From Deltaproteobacteria bacterium (GTDB lineage: Bacteria; JAUYMQ01), in NCBI GenBank assembly GCA_030698575.1, contig JAUYMQ010000568.1, forward strand, positions 1 through 9,724: a stretch of DNA of 9,724 bases, read 5' to 3'. The notes under the pieces are model-generated. The model worked only from the letters and a program-made list of their open reading frames with translations. It was not told where the DNA came from and did no database searches. Each line of letters starts with the position of its first letter. The first letter of the stretch is position 1. Shown one piece after another: positions 1 to 8,726 of this stretch. The position numbers were made by a program, and so were the translations under genes.

Positions 1-1
1 G

Positions 2-796
2 CTGCGCGACGCGCTCCGCAGCCGGTGGTTCGCCCTCTACGCGCTGGCTTTCGCGGCGCTCGCCGCGGGGCTGTCCTTCCTCTCGCTCGGCGGCGCCGAT
101 CTGGTGGGGTTCGCCGCCTTCGGGCGAACCGCAGCGGGCCTCATCAACCTGGTGATTCTCATTGTGCCGCTCATGGCGCTCACCATCGGGGCCCAGAGCA
201 TCGCGCTCGAAGCCGAGAAAGGAACGCTCGGCCTTCTGCTGGCGCAGCCGGTCTCACGCACCGAGGTGATCACGGGCAAGTTTCTCGGCGCCTCGCTGGC
301 CCTGCTGGGCGCGCTCACACTGGGATTCGGCGGCTCGGCGCTTCTGCTCTCGCCCTACGTGGCTGCGGCCGCGCCCCCCGCGCTGCTGGCCTGGCTCGTG
401 GGGGTGGCGTTCCTGTTCGCCATCGCAATGCTGGCGCTCGGCTTTCTCATCTCGTCCTTATCCGCGCGCGCGGGCGTTGCGACGGGAGTCGCGATCTTCG
501 TCTGGTTCGGACTGGTGCTGCTCGGCGATCTGGGGCTCATGGGATCGGCGCTTATCATGAAGATCTCGACGCCCGCGCTCCTCGGTCTCGCCATGGCGAA
601 TCCCGTGCAGGCCTTCAAGATTGCCTCGCTTCTGGGGCTGAACGCGACGCTGGATCTGCTCGGGCCGGCGGGAATGTACGCCGTCACCGCTTACGGGGCC
701 GGACTCGCCGGCGTCCTGGTGGCCATCCTTGCGGCGTGGACGCTCGCCCCCCTCGGGCTGGCGTGGGTCGCCTTCTCGCGAAAGAACGTGCGGTGA
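2..796 (+). CDS. nosY: NosY-like ABC-2 permease of the nos cluster, 5' end cut by window
   Basis: Membrane subunit of the NosFY(D) ABC transporter, which supports assembly of the copper centres of periplasmic nitrous-oxide reductase. The frame is open from base 2 to TGA 794-796 and gives 264 residues, so probably only 10-15 N-terminal residues lie outside. It starts in the LRDALRSRWF segment typical of the cytoplasmic N-terminus of ABC-2 permeases. About six hydrophobic helices follow, near visible residues 11-31, 43-67, 94-116, 124-152, 157-180 and 225-258. The loop after the second helix has the ABC-2 hallmark E-KGTLGLLLAQPVSR followed by a GKFLG segment. The stop overlaps the GTG of nosL by four bases (GTGA), so translational coupling is likely. 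Assignment as NosY rather than a generic ABC-2 permease rests on the adjacent nosL and the length. The first internal GTG (104) is not the real start, because the coding frame continues upstream of it. Confidence 0.88.
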   Translation: MRDALRSRWFALYALAFAALAAGLSFLSLGGADLVGFAAFGRTAAGLINLVILIVPLMALTIGAQSIALEAEKGTLGLLLAQPVSRTEVITGKFLGASLALLGALTLGFGGSALLLSPYVAAAAPPALLAWLVGVAFLFAIAMLALGFLISSLSARAGVATGVAIFVWFGLVLLGDLGLMGSALIMKISTPALLGLAMANPVQAFKIASLLGLNATLDLLGPAGMYAVTAYGAGLAGVLVAILAAWTLAPLGLAWVAFSRKNVR

Positions 797-1296
797 GGCG
801 CGGGGCGCGGCGGCATGTCGTCGTCCTGACGTTGCTTTTTCTGGCGGCCTGCGGCGGCGCTGTTGAGCCTGAGACCGGCCCTCCCGACCTTGCCTTCGGC
901 CAGCGGGTCTGCGCGCGCTGCGGAATGTCGGTGGACGACCCCCGTTTTGCAGCGGCGCTTCGGGAGGGGGCGGAGCAGGGGAGCTCATCCCTTTTCGTAT
1001 ACGATGACGTGGGTGAGATATTTCTCGACATGGCCGCACCCCAGGGGATCGCGCCCTCGGAGATCTGGGTGCACGACGCGGAGTCGAGCGCCTGGATCGA
1101 AGGGCGGAGCGCCCACTACGTGCGAGGCCGGATCGCGAGTCCGATGGCGCTTGGCATCGAGGCCTATGCCGGGGCCGAAGCGGCGACGCGCCGCGCCGGC
1201 GAGATCGGGGGTGAGGTTCTGGGTTTCGACGCGCTGATGGATCTGGCGCGCCGCGGAGATCTCGAAACGAACTTCAATCAGGAGGACGCGCGATGA
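793..1296 (+). CDS. nosL: NosL copper-binding lipoprotein
   Basis: Outer-envelope lipoprotein that binds Cu(I) and delivers it for nitrous-oxide reductase maturation, 167 aa. The N-terminus has a basic stretch (MRRGARRH), a hydrophobic segment and lipobox LAAC with the lipidated Cys at residue 20. The family hallmark CxxCGM follows at residues 40-45 (CARCGM), with its Cys/Met residues as the expected Cu(I) ligands. The next segment, SVDDPRFAAAL, and the later RIASPMALGIEAY region (about 113-125) are also typical of NosL. I chose GTG 793 because it begins directly before the basic n-region and overlaps the nosY stop. The same frame stays open far upstream through nosY, but that part has no NosL-like sequence. 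The gene ends in an ATGA overlap with the next cytochrome. The family identification is firm; its exact role here is inferred from known nos systems. Confidence 0.93.
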   Translation: MRRGARRHVVVLTLLFLAACGGAVEPETGPPDLAFGQRVCARCGMSVDDPRFAAALREGAEQGSSSLFVYDDVGEIFLDMAAPQGIAPSEIWVHDAESSAWIEGRSAHYVRGRIASPMALGIEAYAGAEAATRRAGEIGGEVLGFDALMDLARRGDLETNFNQEDAR

Positions 1297-1730
1297 CGCG
1301 ACATGCGGTGTGGTTGCTGGCGATGGTTCTTTCAGTAGGGTGCGGCGGTTCGGCGAGCGACGAGGCGCCGCCCGCGCCCGAGGCGGCAGCGCCGACGGAG
1401 ACGGCGGTTCCCGAGCCCGAGGTTGCCCCGGCGCCCGAGCTGACGGGTGACGCGACCGCCGGGAGGGACGCCTTCGTGGCCTACTGCTCCGCCTGCCATG
1501 GTCCGGACGCGAAGGGCGTCAAGGGGCTCGGGAAGGATCTCGTGACGAGCCAGTTCGTGGCCGACAACACCGACGCGCAGCTGCTCGTCTACGTGAAGAC
1601 GGGCCGCCCCATCGACGATCCGCTCAATACGACGGGCATCCCCATGCCGCCCAAGGGCGGGAACCCCGCGTTGACCGATCAGGAGATTGCGGACATCATC
1701 GCCTATCTCCGGTCGATCCACGCTTCGTGA
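1293..1730 (+). CDS. Monoheme lipoprotein cytochrome c (nos-associated)
   Basis: Class I c-type cytochrome of 145 aa, probably an electron carrier at the periplasmic face. The short signal peptide ends at a candidate lipidated Cys17 (LSVGC, an imperfect lipobox because Ser rather than Leu is at -3). Residues 21-50 are an Ala/Pro/Glu-rich, probably flexible tether that would let the heme domain reach a partner. The heme-binding motif is CSACH at 65-69, and Met118 in GIPMPPKGG is the likely sixth heme ligand. The C-terminus LTDQEIADIIAYLRSI is the usual final helix packing on the heme. The ATG overlaps the nosL stop by four bases, so it is co-expressed with nosYL. Small cytochromes are known in nos clusters of the clade II type and are thought to feed electrons to NosZ; that role here is inference from position. 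It has no close match to a named nos cytochrome that I can assert, so no symbol is given. Confidence 0.9.
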   Translation: MTRHAVWLLAMVLSVGCGGSASDEAPPAPEAAAPTETAVPEPEVAPAPELTGDATAGRDAFVAYCSACHGPDAKGVKGLGKDLVTSQFVADNTDAQLLVYVKTGRPIDDPLNTTGIPMPPKGGNPALTDQEIADIIAYLRSIHAS

Positions 1731-1767
1731 GGCGAAGTAGCGGACTCACACGTTTCAGGGAAGGCCG

Positions 1768-3090
1768 ATGGCCGAACGAATCAGCCCCTGGATGGACGGT
1801 GTCAGCGAGCAGGCGCCCGCGCTATCCGGCGATCTCGACGTCGATGTAGCCGTCGTCGGCGCCGGGCTGACGGGGCTTTCGGCGGCCATCGCCCTGCGCG
1901 AGCAGGGCGAGAGCGTCGCCGTCCTCGAACGCGAGATCGCAGGCTATGGCGCCAGCGGGCGAAACGCGGGGCATCTGACGCCCACGATCGGGAAGGATCT
2001 TCCGACACTCGCCATGCTCTTCGGCCGGTCTCGCGCGGCGGATCTCGTGCGCCTCGTGGAGGCCGCCGTCGGGCACGTCGAGCGCACGATCGAGAAGAAT
2101 GCGATCGACTGCGCCTACGAGCCCGTCGGAAACGTCATCGCGGCGGTGCATCCGCGGCAGTTCGCCGCCATCGACCGGGCGGCGAAGGCAGGCGCTGAGT
2201 TTGGCGCCGAGGGAGAACTGCTCGAGGCCGGAGAGATGCGCCGGCGCGGCCTGCCGCGGGGCTTTCTCCGGGGCTACCTGGAACGCCGCGGGGGCATCCT
2301 TCACCCCGGGCGCTACGTTCGCGGGCTCCGGCGCGCGGCGCTGGCCGCGGGCGCGGCGCTCTACGAGCAGACGCCCGTCCTTCGCATCGACGACGGCCAG
2401 CCCGCCGTCCTCCACACGCCTTCCGGCAAGGTCCGCGCGCGCCGGGTCGTGCTCGGCACCAACGCATTCACCGCTGATCTGAATCTCCTGCGCAGCGCGT
2501 TCGTGCGCCTGAACGTCTACCTCTTCAGAACGGCGCCTCTCTCCCCGGACCAGCGCGCCCGCGTGGGCTGGCAGGGCCGCGAGGGGATCTACACGGCGCA
2601 CGAGATGCTCGAAAGCTACCGCCTCACCGACGACAACCGCATCGTGGGCGGCGCCAAGACGGTTCGTTACGGATACGGCGGCAAGGCGCTCCCCTATGAC
2701 GATCCGAAGACGTTCGCGATCATCGAGCAGGCCTTCCGCGATCGCTTTCCGGAACTTGCCGATCTCGAAGTGACGGATCGCTGGGGCGGCCCGATCGCCT
2801 TCGCGCTCGACTTCCTCCCCGTGCTCGGCCGCACCGGGAAGCACGGAAACATCTTCTACAGCCTCGCCTATGCAGGACACGGCCTGCCGCTCGCAAGCTA
2901 CGCGGGTTCGTTGCTGACCGATCTCATGGCCGGGCGGGAGGGGCCCGGCCGCGCCCTCTGGTCCCGCCGCCGCATTCCGCTCCCGCCGGAGCCCTTCCGC
3001 TGGCTCGTCTTCCGTGCCCTCACGGGTGTTTTCGGCGCCATCGACGCGCGCGCCGACCGCGCCGAGCGGGCGCCTTCGCGCACACCCTGA
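1768..3090 (+). CDS. FAD-dependent oxidoreductase, DAO family (amine/amino-acid oxidase-like)
   Basis: Flavoenzyme of 440 aa in the D-amino-acid oxidase (DAO) superfamily, the group that includes glycine oxidase and gamma-glutamylputrescine oxidase PuuB. It would oxidise an amine or amino acid; the substrate cannot be read from sequence. The N-terminal Rossmann motif is VVGAGLTG (GxGxxG at 31-36) with acidic Glu54 at the end of the second strand for the FAD ribose. GASGRNAGH (61-69) is the second flavin-contacting motif seen in PuuB-like members. The C-terminal flavin segment includes DFLPVLG and YAGHGLPLASYAG (AGHG at 369-372). No signal peptide or membrane segment is seen, so it is probably cytoplasmic. 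ATG 1768 has AGGGAAGG at 1757-1764 just upstream. It starts 37 bases after the nos cytochrome, so read-through from the nos operon is possible, but a functional link is not evident. Confidence 0.9.
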   Translation: MAERISPWMDGVSEQAPALSGDLDVDVAVVGAGLTGLSAAIALREQGESVAVLEREIAGYGASGRNAGHLTPTIGKDLPTLAMLFGRSRAADLVRLVEAAVGHVERTIEKNAIDCAYEPVGNVIAAVHPRQFAAIDRAAKAGAEFGAEGELLEAGEMRRRGLPRGFLRGYLERRGGILHPGRYVRGLRRAALAAGAALYEQTPVLRIDDGQPAVLHTPSGKVRARRVVLGTNAFTADLNLLRSAFVRLNVYLFRTAPLSPDQRARVGWQGREGIYTAHEMLESYRLTDDNRIVGGAKTVRYGYGGKALPYDDPKTFAIIEQAFRDRFPELADLEVTDRWGGPIAFALDFLPVLGRTGKHGNIFYSLAYAGHGLPLASYAGSLLTDLMAGREGPGRALWSRRRIPLPPEPFRWLVFRALTGVFGAIDARADRAERAPSRTP

Positions 3091-3136
3091 CCGGTTCACG
3101 CGAAGCTCTATCCGCTCCATTCCCGCGTTAGCCATC

Positions 3137-3157
3137 CCCGTCGATCACGGGTATATC
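3137..3157 (+). promoter_or_regulatory. Short hairpin plus possible -10 box ahead of acnA
   Basis: CCCGT (3137-3141) pairs perfectly with ACGGG (3147-3151) around a 5-base loop and is followed at once by the AT-rich TATATCTAT. TATATC at 3152-3157 could be a -10 box, giving a leader of about 24 bases that contains the acnA Shine-Dalgarno (AGGGGAGG, 3173-3180). I see no convincing -35 hexamer. The hairpin could equally be a weak terminator for the oxidoreductase gene, although the following run is not T-rich enough to be typical. Confidence 0.25.
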
Positions 3158-3187
3158 TATGAGCGAGGAACCAGGGGAGGGAACTGA

Positions 3188-5899
<2,712 letters not shown>

Positions 5900-5901
5900 G
5901 C

Positions 5902-5927
5902 GGTGTGGGCGGCCTCCGGCCGTCACC
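5902..5927 (+). terminator. GC-rich hairpin just after acnA (weak terminator candidate)
   Basis: CGGCC (5910-5914) and GGCCG (5918-5922) form a 5-bp stem with a TCC loop. GGTG (5902-5905) and CACC (5924-5927) can close it further out. No T-run follows, so it may only stabilise the transcript end or support factor-dependent termination. A second small inverted repeat, CCCGG 5949-5953 with CCGGG 5962-5966 followed by ATTT, lies just downstream. Confidence 0.3.
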
Positions 5928-6097
5928 TTGACCGCCAGGCCAGCCCCGCCCGGCCGGCTATCCGGGATTTCCGCCCTCGCGCTCCGCATGGGATACTCAC
6001 GACACGTCACCCGCGCCAGGGCCGCTTGAAAGATTGAAACCCGCCGCCGGGTATTGGTGTGTCCGCAGTCGGACCGGAGCCGTTCGCCGTTCAGATG

Positions 6098-6102
6098 AGG
6101 AG
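6098..6102 (+). promoter_or_regulatory. Shine-Dalgarno that fixes the LLM oxidoreductase start
   Basis: AGGAG at 6098-6102 lies 8 bases before ATG 6111. It overlaps the in-frame GTG at 6102, which therefore cannot be the start even though the frame is open there. Confidence 0.75.
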
Positions 6103-6110
6103 TGATTGCC

Positions 6111-6959
6111 ATGAAATTCGGGGTCCTGATGTTTCCGACCGACTACTCCATCCAGCCGATTGAGCTCGGCCGGGCCGCCGAGGAGCGGAACTTCGAATCG
6201 ATCTGGTTCCCCGAGCACACGCACATTCCAGCTTCCCGCCGCACGCCCTGGCCGGGCGGCGCCGATCTTCCCAAGGAGTACTGGCACACCCACGATCCCT
6301 TCGTGGCCCTCGGCGCCGTCGCCGGCGCCACGAGCCGCATCAAGCTGGCGACGGGCATCTGTCTCGTCATCGAGCGCGACCCCATCACACTGGCGAAGGA
6401 AATCGCGAGCCTCGACATGATCTCGGGTGGGCGATTCATCTTCGGAATCGGTGGAGGATGGAACGCCGAGGAGATGGAGAACCACGGGGCGAACTTCAAG
6501 GAGCGCTGGAAGATCGTCCGGGAGAAGATCGAGGCGATGAAGGAGATCTGGACGAAAGACGATGCGGAGTACCACGGGCGCTACGTCAACTTCGACAAGA
6601 TCTGGAGCTGGCCGAAGCCGGTCCAGAAGCCGCACCCGCCCATCATTCTGGGGAGCGAGACCAAATGGGCCCGCCAGCGCGTGGTCGACTACGGCGACGG
6701 CTGGATGCCCATCTTCGGGATGGGGCAGGACCTCGCGGGGAGTGTGAAAGATCTGCGCGAGCGCGCGGAAAAAGCCGGACGGGACCCGGACTCGATTTCA
6801 CTCACAATGTTCGGCGCGCGGCCCGATAAGGAATCGTTCAAATATCTGGAGGGGTTGGGCTTCGAACGCGTGGTTCTTCCTCTTCCTTCAGAACCGGCTG
6901 AGAAAACCCTGCCTCGGCTCGACAAGTACGCCGAGTTCATCGCGAATTTCGGGGCCTAG
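6111..6959 (+). CDS. LLM-class flavin/F420-dependent oxidoreductase
   Basis: Luciferase-like monooxygenase superfamily protein, 282 aa, resembling the probable F420-dependent oxidoreductases of the Rv2161c type. These are soluble TIM-barrel enzymes that use F420 or FMN; the substrate is unknown. Visible signatures are MKFGVLMFPTDYS at the first strand, ESIWFPEHTHIP (29-40), RIKLATGICLVIERDP (76-91), ITLAKEIASLDMISGGRF (92-109) and FGIGGGWNAEEMENHG (111-126). The last is the classic G-GGWN-EE-E--G phosphate/flavin loop of this group. PHPPIILGS (175-183) and YGDGWMP (194-200) complete the barrel pattern. There is no signal peptide. The start is set by AGGAG 8 bases upstream. Whether F420 is really the cofactor cannot be decided: no F420 biosynthesis gene is in the window. 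The gap to the next gene is 49 bases, so the two may share a transcript. Confidence 0.9.
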   Translation: MKFGVLMFPTDYSIQPIELGRAAEERNFESIWFPEHTHIPASRRTPWPGGADLPKEYWHTHDPFVALGAVAGATSRIKLATGICLVIERDPITLAKEIASLDMISGGRFIFGIGGGWNAEEMENHGANFKERWKIVREKIEAMKEIWTKDDAEYHGRYVNFDKIWSWPKPVQKPHPPIILGSETKWARQRVVDYGDGWMPIFGMGQDLAGSVKDLRERAEKAGRDPDSISLTMFGARPDKESFKYLEGLGFERVVLPLPSEPAEKTLPRLDKYAEFIANFGA

Positions 6960-6996
6960 GGCGGGGCAGAACGCCGATCACAGAACTCCAATATAG

Positions 6997-7003
6997 AAGG
7001 AGG
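6997..7003 (+). promoter_or_regulatory. Near-perfect Shine-Dalgarno that fixes a GTG start
   Basis: AAGGAGG at 6997-7003 stands 5 bases before GTG 7009. It supports GTG as the true start of the ATPase over the in-frame ATG at 7069, which has no such site. Confidence 0.8.
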
Positions 7004-7008
7004 ACGTC

Positions 7009-8325
7009 GTGGCATCGCGACCTTCCGCCATTCATCCCAGCCAGGCGCGCGCCGAGGGCTCCGAGCCCATGCCCCGCGTGCCGGAGAGCATCGAGGAGTC
7101 CGGCGTCGACGCCGAGTTCCTGAGCGCTCTGGCTCTGAAGATTGCTTTCCACGAGCTGCAGTGCACGACGGCCAAGGTGGCTGCGAAGATGCGCCTTCCC
7201 CTGGGCATCACTGACCAGCTCATGCACGCGCTGCGGCGCGAGCACTTCGTTTCGCTCACGAGCCAGATCGGCGAGATGAACCACTGTTACCAGCTCCTCG
7301 ATCGCGGGGTCGAGCGCGTGCGCAGGATCTTCGAGGTGTCAGGTTACGAGGGCGTCGCGCCGGTATCTCTGGAATCCTACACGGCCTGGATGAACCGCCA
7401 GGCCGATCCTTCCACCGAGGTCATCCCGGAAGAAGTGCAGAAGGTGCTGGGCCCGCTCGTGCTTCAGCCACGCTGCGTGCAGGCCCTCGGTCTCTCCGCC
7501 TCGTCGCGGCGAAGCCTCTTTCTCACGGGCCCTCCGGGAAACGGCAAGACTTCCGCCGCCAGGCTCCTCCACGAGCTGAACCGCGGTGATATCTGGATTC
7601 CTCACGCCGTCGAGGTGGACGGGCAGGTCATCAAGATGTACGACCCCCATAACCACCAGGCCGCCGACGAGCATGATCTGCCGACCTGGATTGACCGGCG
7701 CTGGGTGAGAATCCGGCGACCGCTCGTCATCGTGGGCGGTGAGCTGTCGATCGAGGACATGGACCTCATCTACAGCCCTAACCTGCGTTACTACGAGGCT
7801 CCGTTCCAGCTGAAGGCGAACGGCGGCACGCTGCTCATCGACGACTTCGGGCGGCAGCGGATCGATCCGAATGACCTCGTCAACCGGTGGATCGTCCCCC
7901 TTGAGCATGGCGTCGATTTCCTGACGCTGGCCACGGGCAAGAAGGTCGAATTCCCCTTCCGGCAGCTGCTCATCTTCTCGACCAACCTCGATCCCCAAAA
8001 GATCCTCGATCAGGCTTTCGCCCGGCGGCTGGGCTACCGCGTCCAGATGCGGCCGCCGACCGAAACGGAGTATCGGGAGATCTTCAGCCGCTACGCGAAG
8101 GATCATGGGCTCGAGGTGAGCGATGCGGATATCGATCGGCTCCTGGTGCGCTACAAGGCCGAGGGGAGAGAGCTGCGGGGGAGCGAGCCGCGGGACCTGG
8201 TTGAACGCGCGCTGGACATGAAGCGCTACGAGCGCAACATCGAGCACCCGATCACCGAACTGCTCGAGCGGGCCTGGGAAAACTACTTCGGCGGGCCCGA
8301 CTGGAGCGCTACTGGCGGCGACTGA
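7009..8325 (+). CDS. AAA+ ATPase with N-terminal helical (winged-helix-like) region, function unknown
   Basis: Soluble 438-aa P-loop ATPase. Residues 1-30 look disordered. About 35-95 form a helical region (ALKIAFHELQCTTAKVAAKM onward) that may be a winged-helix DNA- or protein-binding domain. The AAA+ core follows: Walker A GPPGNGKTS (174-182, K180, T181), Walker B LLIDD (D278, D279), sensor-1 Asn326 in FSTNLDP, and an Arg pair in AFARRLGYRV (R339, R340) as arginine-finger candidates. RGSEPRDLV (390-398) includes the sensor-2 candidate R395. Walker B has Asp where most AAA+ proteins have the catalytic Glu. An insert between Walker A and B (about 195-270) contains YDPHNHQ and a long hydrophilic stretch. 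I do not recognise a named protein; the layout resembles MoxR-like or remodelling ATPases only in general. The neighbours, an LLM oxidoreductase and a lipoprotein cytochrome, do not reveal its role. Confidence 0.85.
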   Translation: MASRPSAIHPSQARAEGSEPMPRVPESIEESGVDAEFLSALALKIAFHELQCTTAKVAAKMRLPLGITDQLMHALRREHFVSLTSQIGEMNHCYQLLDRGVERVRRIFEVSGYEGVAPVSLESYTAWMNRQADPSTEVIPEEVQKVLGPLVLQPRCVQALGLSASSRRSLFLTGPPGNGKTSAARLLHELNRGDIWIPHAVEVDGQVIKMYDPHNHQAADEHDLPTWIDRRWVRIRRPLVIVGGELSIEDMDLIYSPNLRYYEAPFQLKANGGTLLIDDFGRQRIDPNDLVNRWIVPLEHGVDFLTLATGKKVEFPFRQLLIFSTNLDPQKILDQAFARRLGYRVQMRPPTETEYREIFSRYAKDHGLEVSDADIDRLLVRYKAEGRELRGSEPRDLVERALDMKRYERNIEHPITELLERAWENYFGGPDWSATGGD

Positions 8326-8335
8326 GCCGGGACGA

Positions 8336-8341
8336 TAGAAT
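8336..8341 (+). promoter_or_regulatory. Possible -10 box giving a leaderless cytochrome mRNA
   Basis: TAGAAT (5 of 6 to the TATAAT consensus) ends 7 bases before GTG 8349. That is the distance expected if transcription starts at or next to the start codon. No Shine-Dalgarno is visible before this GTG, which fits a leaderless message. No clear -35 hexamer is seen. A 5-bp inverted repeat, GCCGG 8326-8330 with CCGGC 8343-8347, encloses the box. Confidence 0.25.
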
Positions 8342-8348
8342 TCCGGCC

Positions 8349-8726
8349 GTGAATGCCCCCGGCGGAGAATCTAGAAGCGCGCTGCGAGTCCTGCTCGCAA
8401 GCGCGCTTTTATTTGGTTCCGCCTGGAGCCTCTCCGGCTGCGGGACGGGGATCGACGGAGGCAATGAGGCATCCGGGACGCCGGCCGACCGTGGTCGGCG
8501 CGTCTACAAGGTGAACTGCACCGTCTGCCACAATGCCGACCCTTCTCTGCCGGGCGCCGTGGGGCCGGCCATCAAGGGGTCATCGCCGGAACTCGTCGAG
8601 GCGCGCGTTCTCCGCGCCGAGTATCCACCGGGCTACACGCCTCAGCGCGACTCAAAGCTCATGCCCGCCCAGCCTCACCTTGCCAAGGACATCGACGCCC
8701 TGGCGGCCTTCCTGGGTTCTCCCTGA
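8349..8726 (+). CDS. Small monoheme lipoprotein cytochrome c
   Basis: Predicted 125-aa lipoprotein with one c-type heme, probably an envelope electron carrier. The signal peptide has Arg9 and Arg13, a hydrophobic core (LRVLLASALLFGSAW) and a standard lipobox LSGC with lipidated Cys31. The heme motif is CTVCH at 57-61. Met105 in SKLMPAQPHLAKD is the likely distal heme ligand. The C-terminal DIDALAAFLGS is the usual closing helix. The start is GTG 8349, 23 bases after the ATPase stop, without a recognisable ribosome site; no other ATG or GTG upstream of the lipobox would keep the signal peptide. The codons for residues 8-22 contain a strong terminator-like hairpin (8372-8414). It is unlike the nos-linked cytochrome at 1293: it has no Pro-rich tether and a different heme-ligand loop. 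Its redox partner is unknown. Confidence 0.87.
   Translation: MNAPGGESRSALRVLLASALLFGSAWSLSGCGTGIDGGNEASGTPADRGRRVYKVNCTVCHNADPSLPGAVGPAIKGSSPELVEARVLRAEYPPGYTPQRDSKLMPAQPHLAKDIDALAAFLGSP
8372..8414 (+). terminator. Strong intrinsic-terminator-like hairpin inside the cytochrome signal-peptide codons
   Basis: Arm 8375-8388 (AAGCGCGC then TGCGAG) pairs fully with 8394-8408 (CTCGCA, one bulged A at 8400, then GCGCGCTT), which gives 14 base pairs around the 5-base loop TCCTG. T8372-A8411, A8373-T8410 and a G8374-T8409 wobble can extend it to 17. The descending arm runs into TTTTATTT (8407-8414). This is the textbook shape of a Rho-independent terminator on the + strand. It would end transcripts of the ATPase gene (stop at 8325), but it sits about 25 bases inside the next coding region. 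Part of the symmetry comes from the repeated Ser-Ala-Leu codons, because AGCGCGCT is its own reverse complement; the TGCGAG/CTCGCA part and the T-run are independent of that. Confidence 0.6.

Larger units (their letters stand above)
5900..6110. other. Intergenic region between acnA and the LLM oxidoreductase
   Basis: Non-coding gap of 211 bases. The first part holds the two small hairpins after acnA. The middle has the direct repeat TTGAAAGATTGAAA (6026-6039), which contains two -35-like TTGAAA boxes. The only -10-like string downstream (TATTGG, 6052-6057) is 20 bases from the first box and so is badly spaced. The last bases carry the Shine-Dalgarno of the next gene. No RNA gene or small ORF with its own ribosome site is seen. 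Confidence 0.5.

Noticed and set aside
25-792. Upstream in-frame extension of the nosL frame through nosY
   Set aside because: The translation is Arg-rich and unlike any protein, the nosY frame there has six membrane helices, and nosL has a proper signal peptide starting at GTG 793.
1723-1737. CTTCG-TGAGG-CGAAG hairpin over the stop of the nos cytochrome as a terminator
   Set aside because: Only 5 bp, with no T-run after it; chance is likely in this composition.
1822-3135. Long open frame (437 codons) on the - strand opposite the FAD oxidoreductase
   Set aside because: GC-rich coding DNA leaves antisense frames open. Its translation is rich in Arg, Ala and Glu with no domain, while the + strand has a clear flavoprotein.
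6102-6110. GTG 6102 as the start of the LLM oxidoreductase
   Set aside because: It overlaps the AGGAG ribosome site, and the family begins at the MKFGVLMFP sequence encoded from ATG 6111.
6992-6997. TATAGA as a -10 box for the ATPase gene
   Set aside because: It would start transcription after or within the strong AAGGAGG ribosome site, so the two cannot both be used; no -35 is present.
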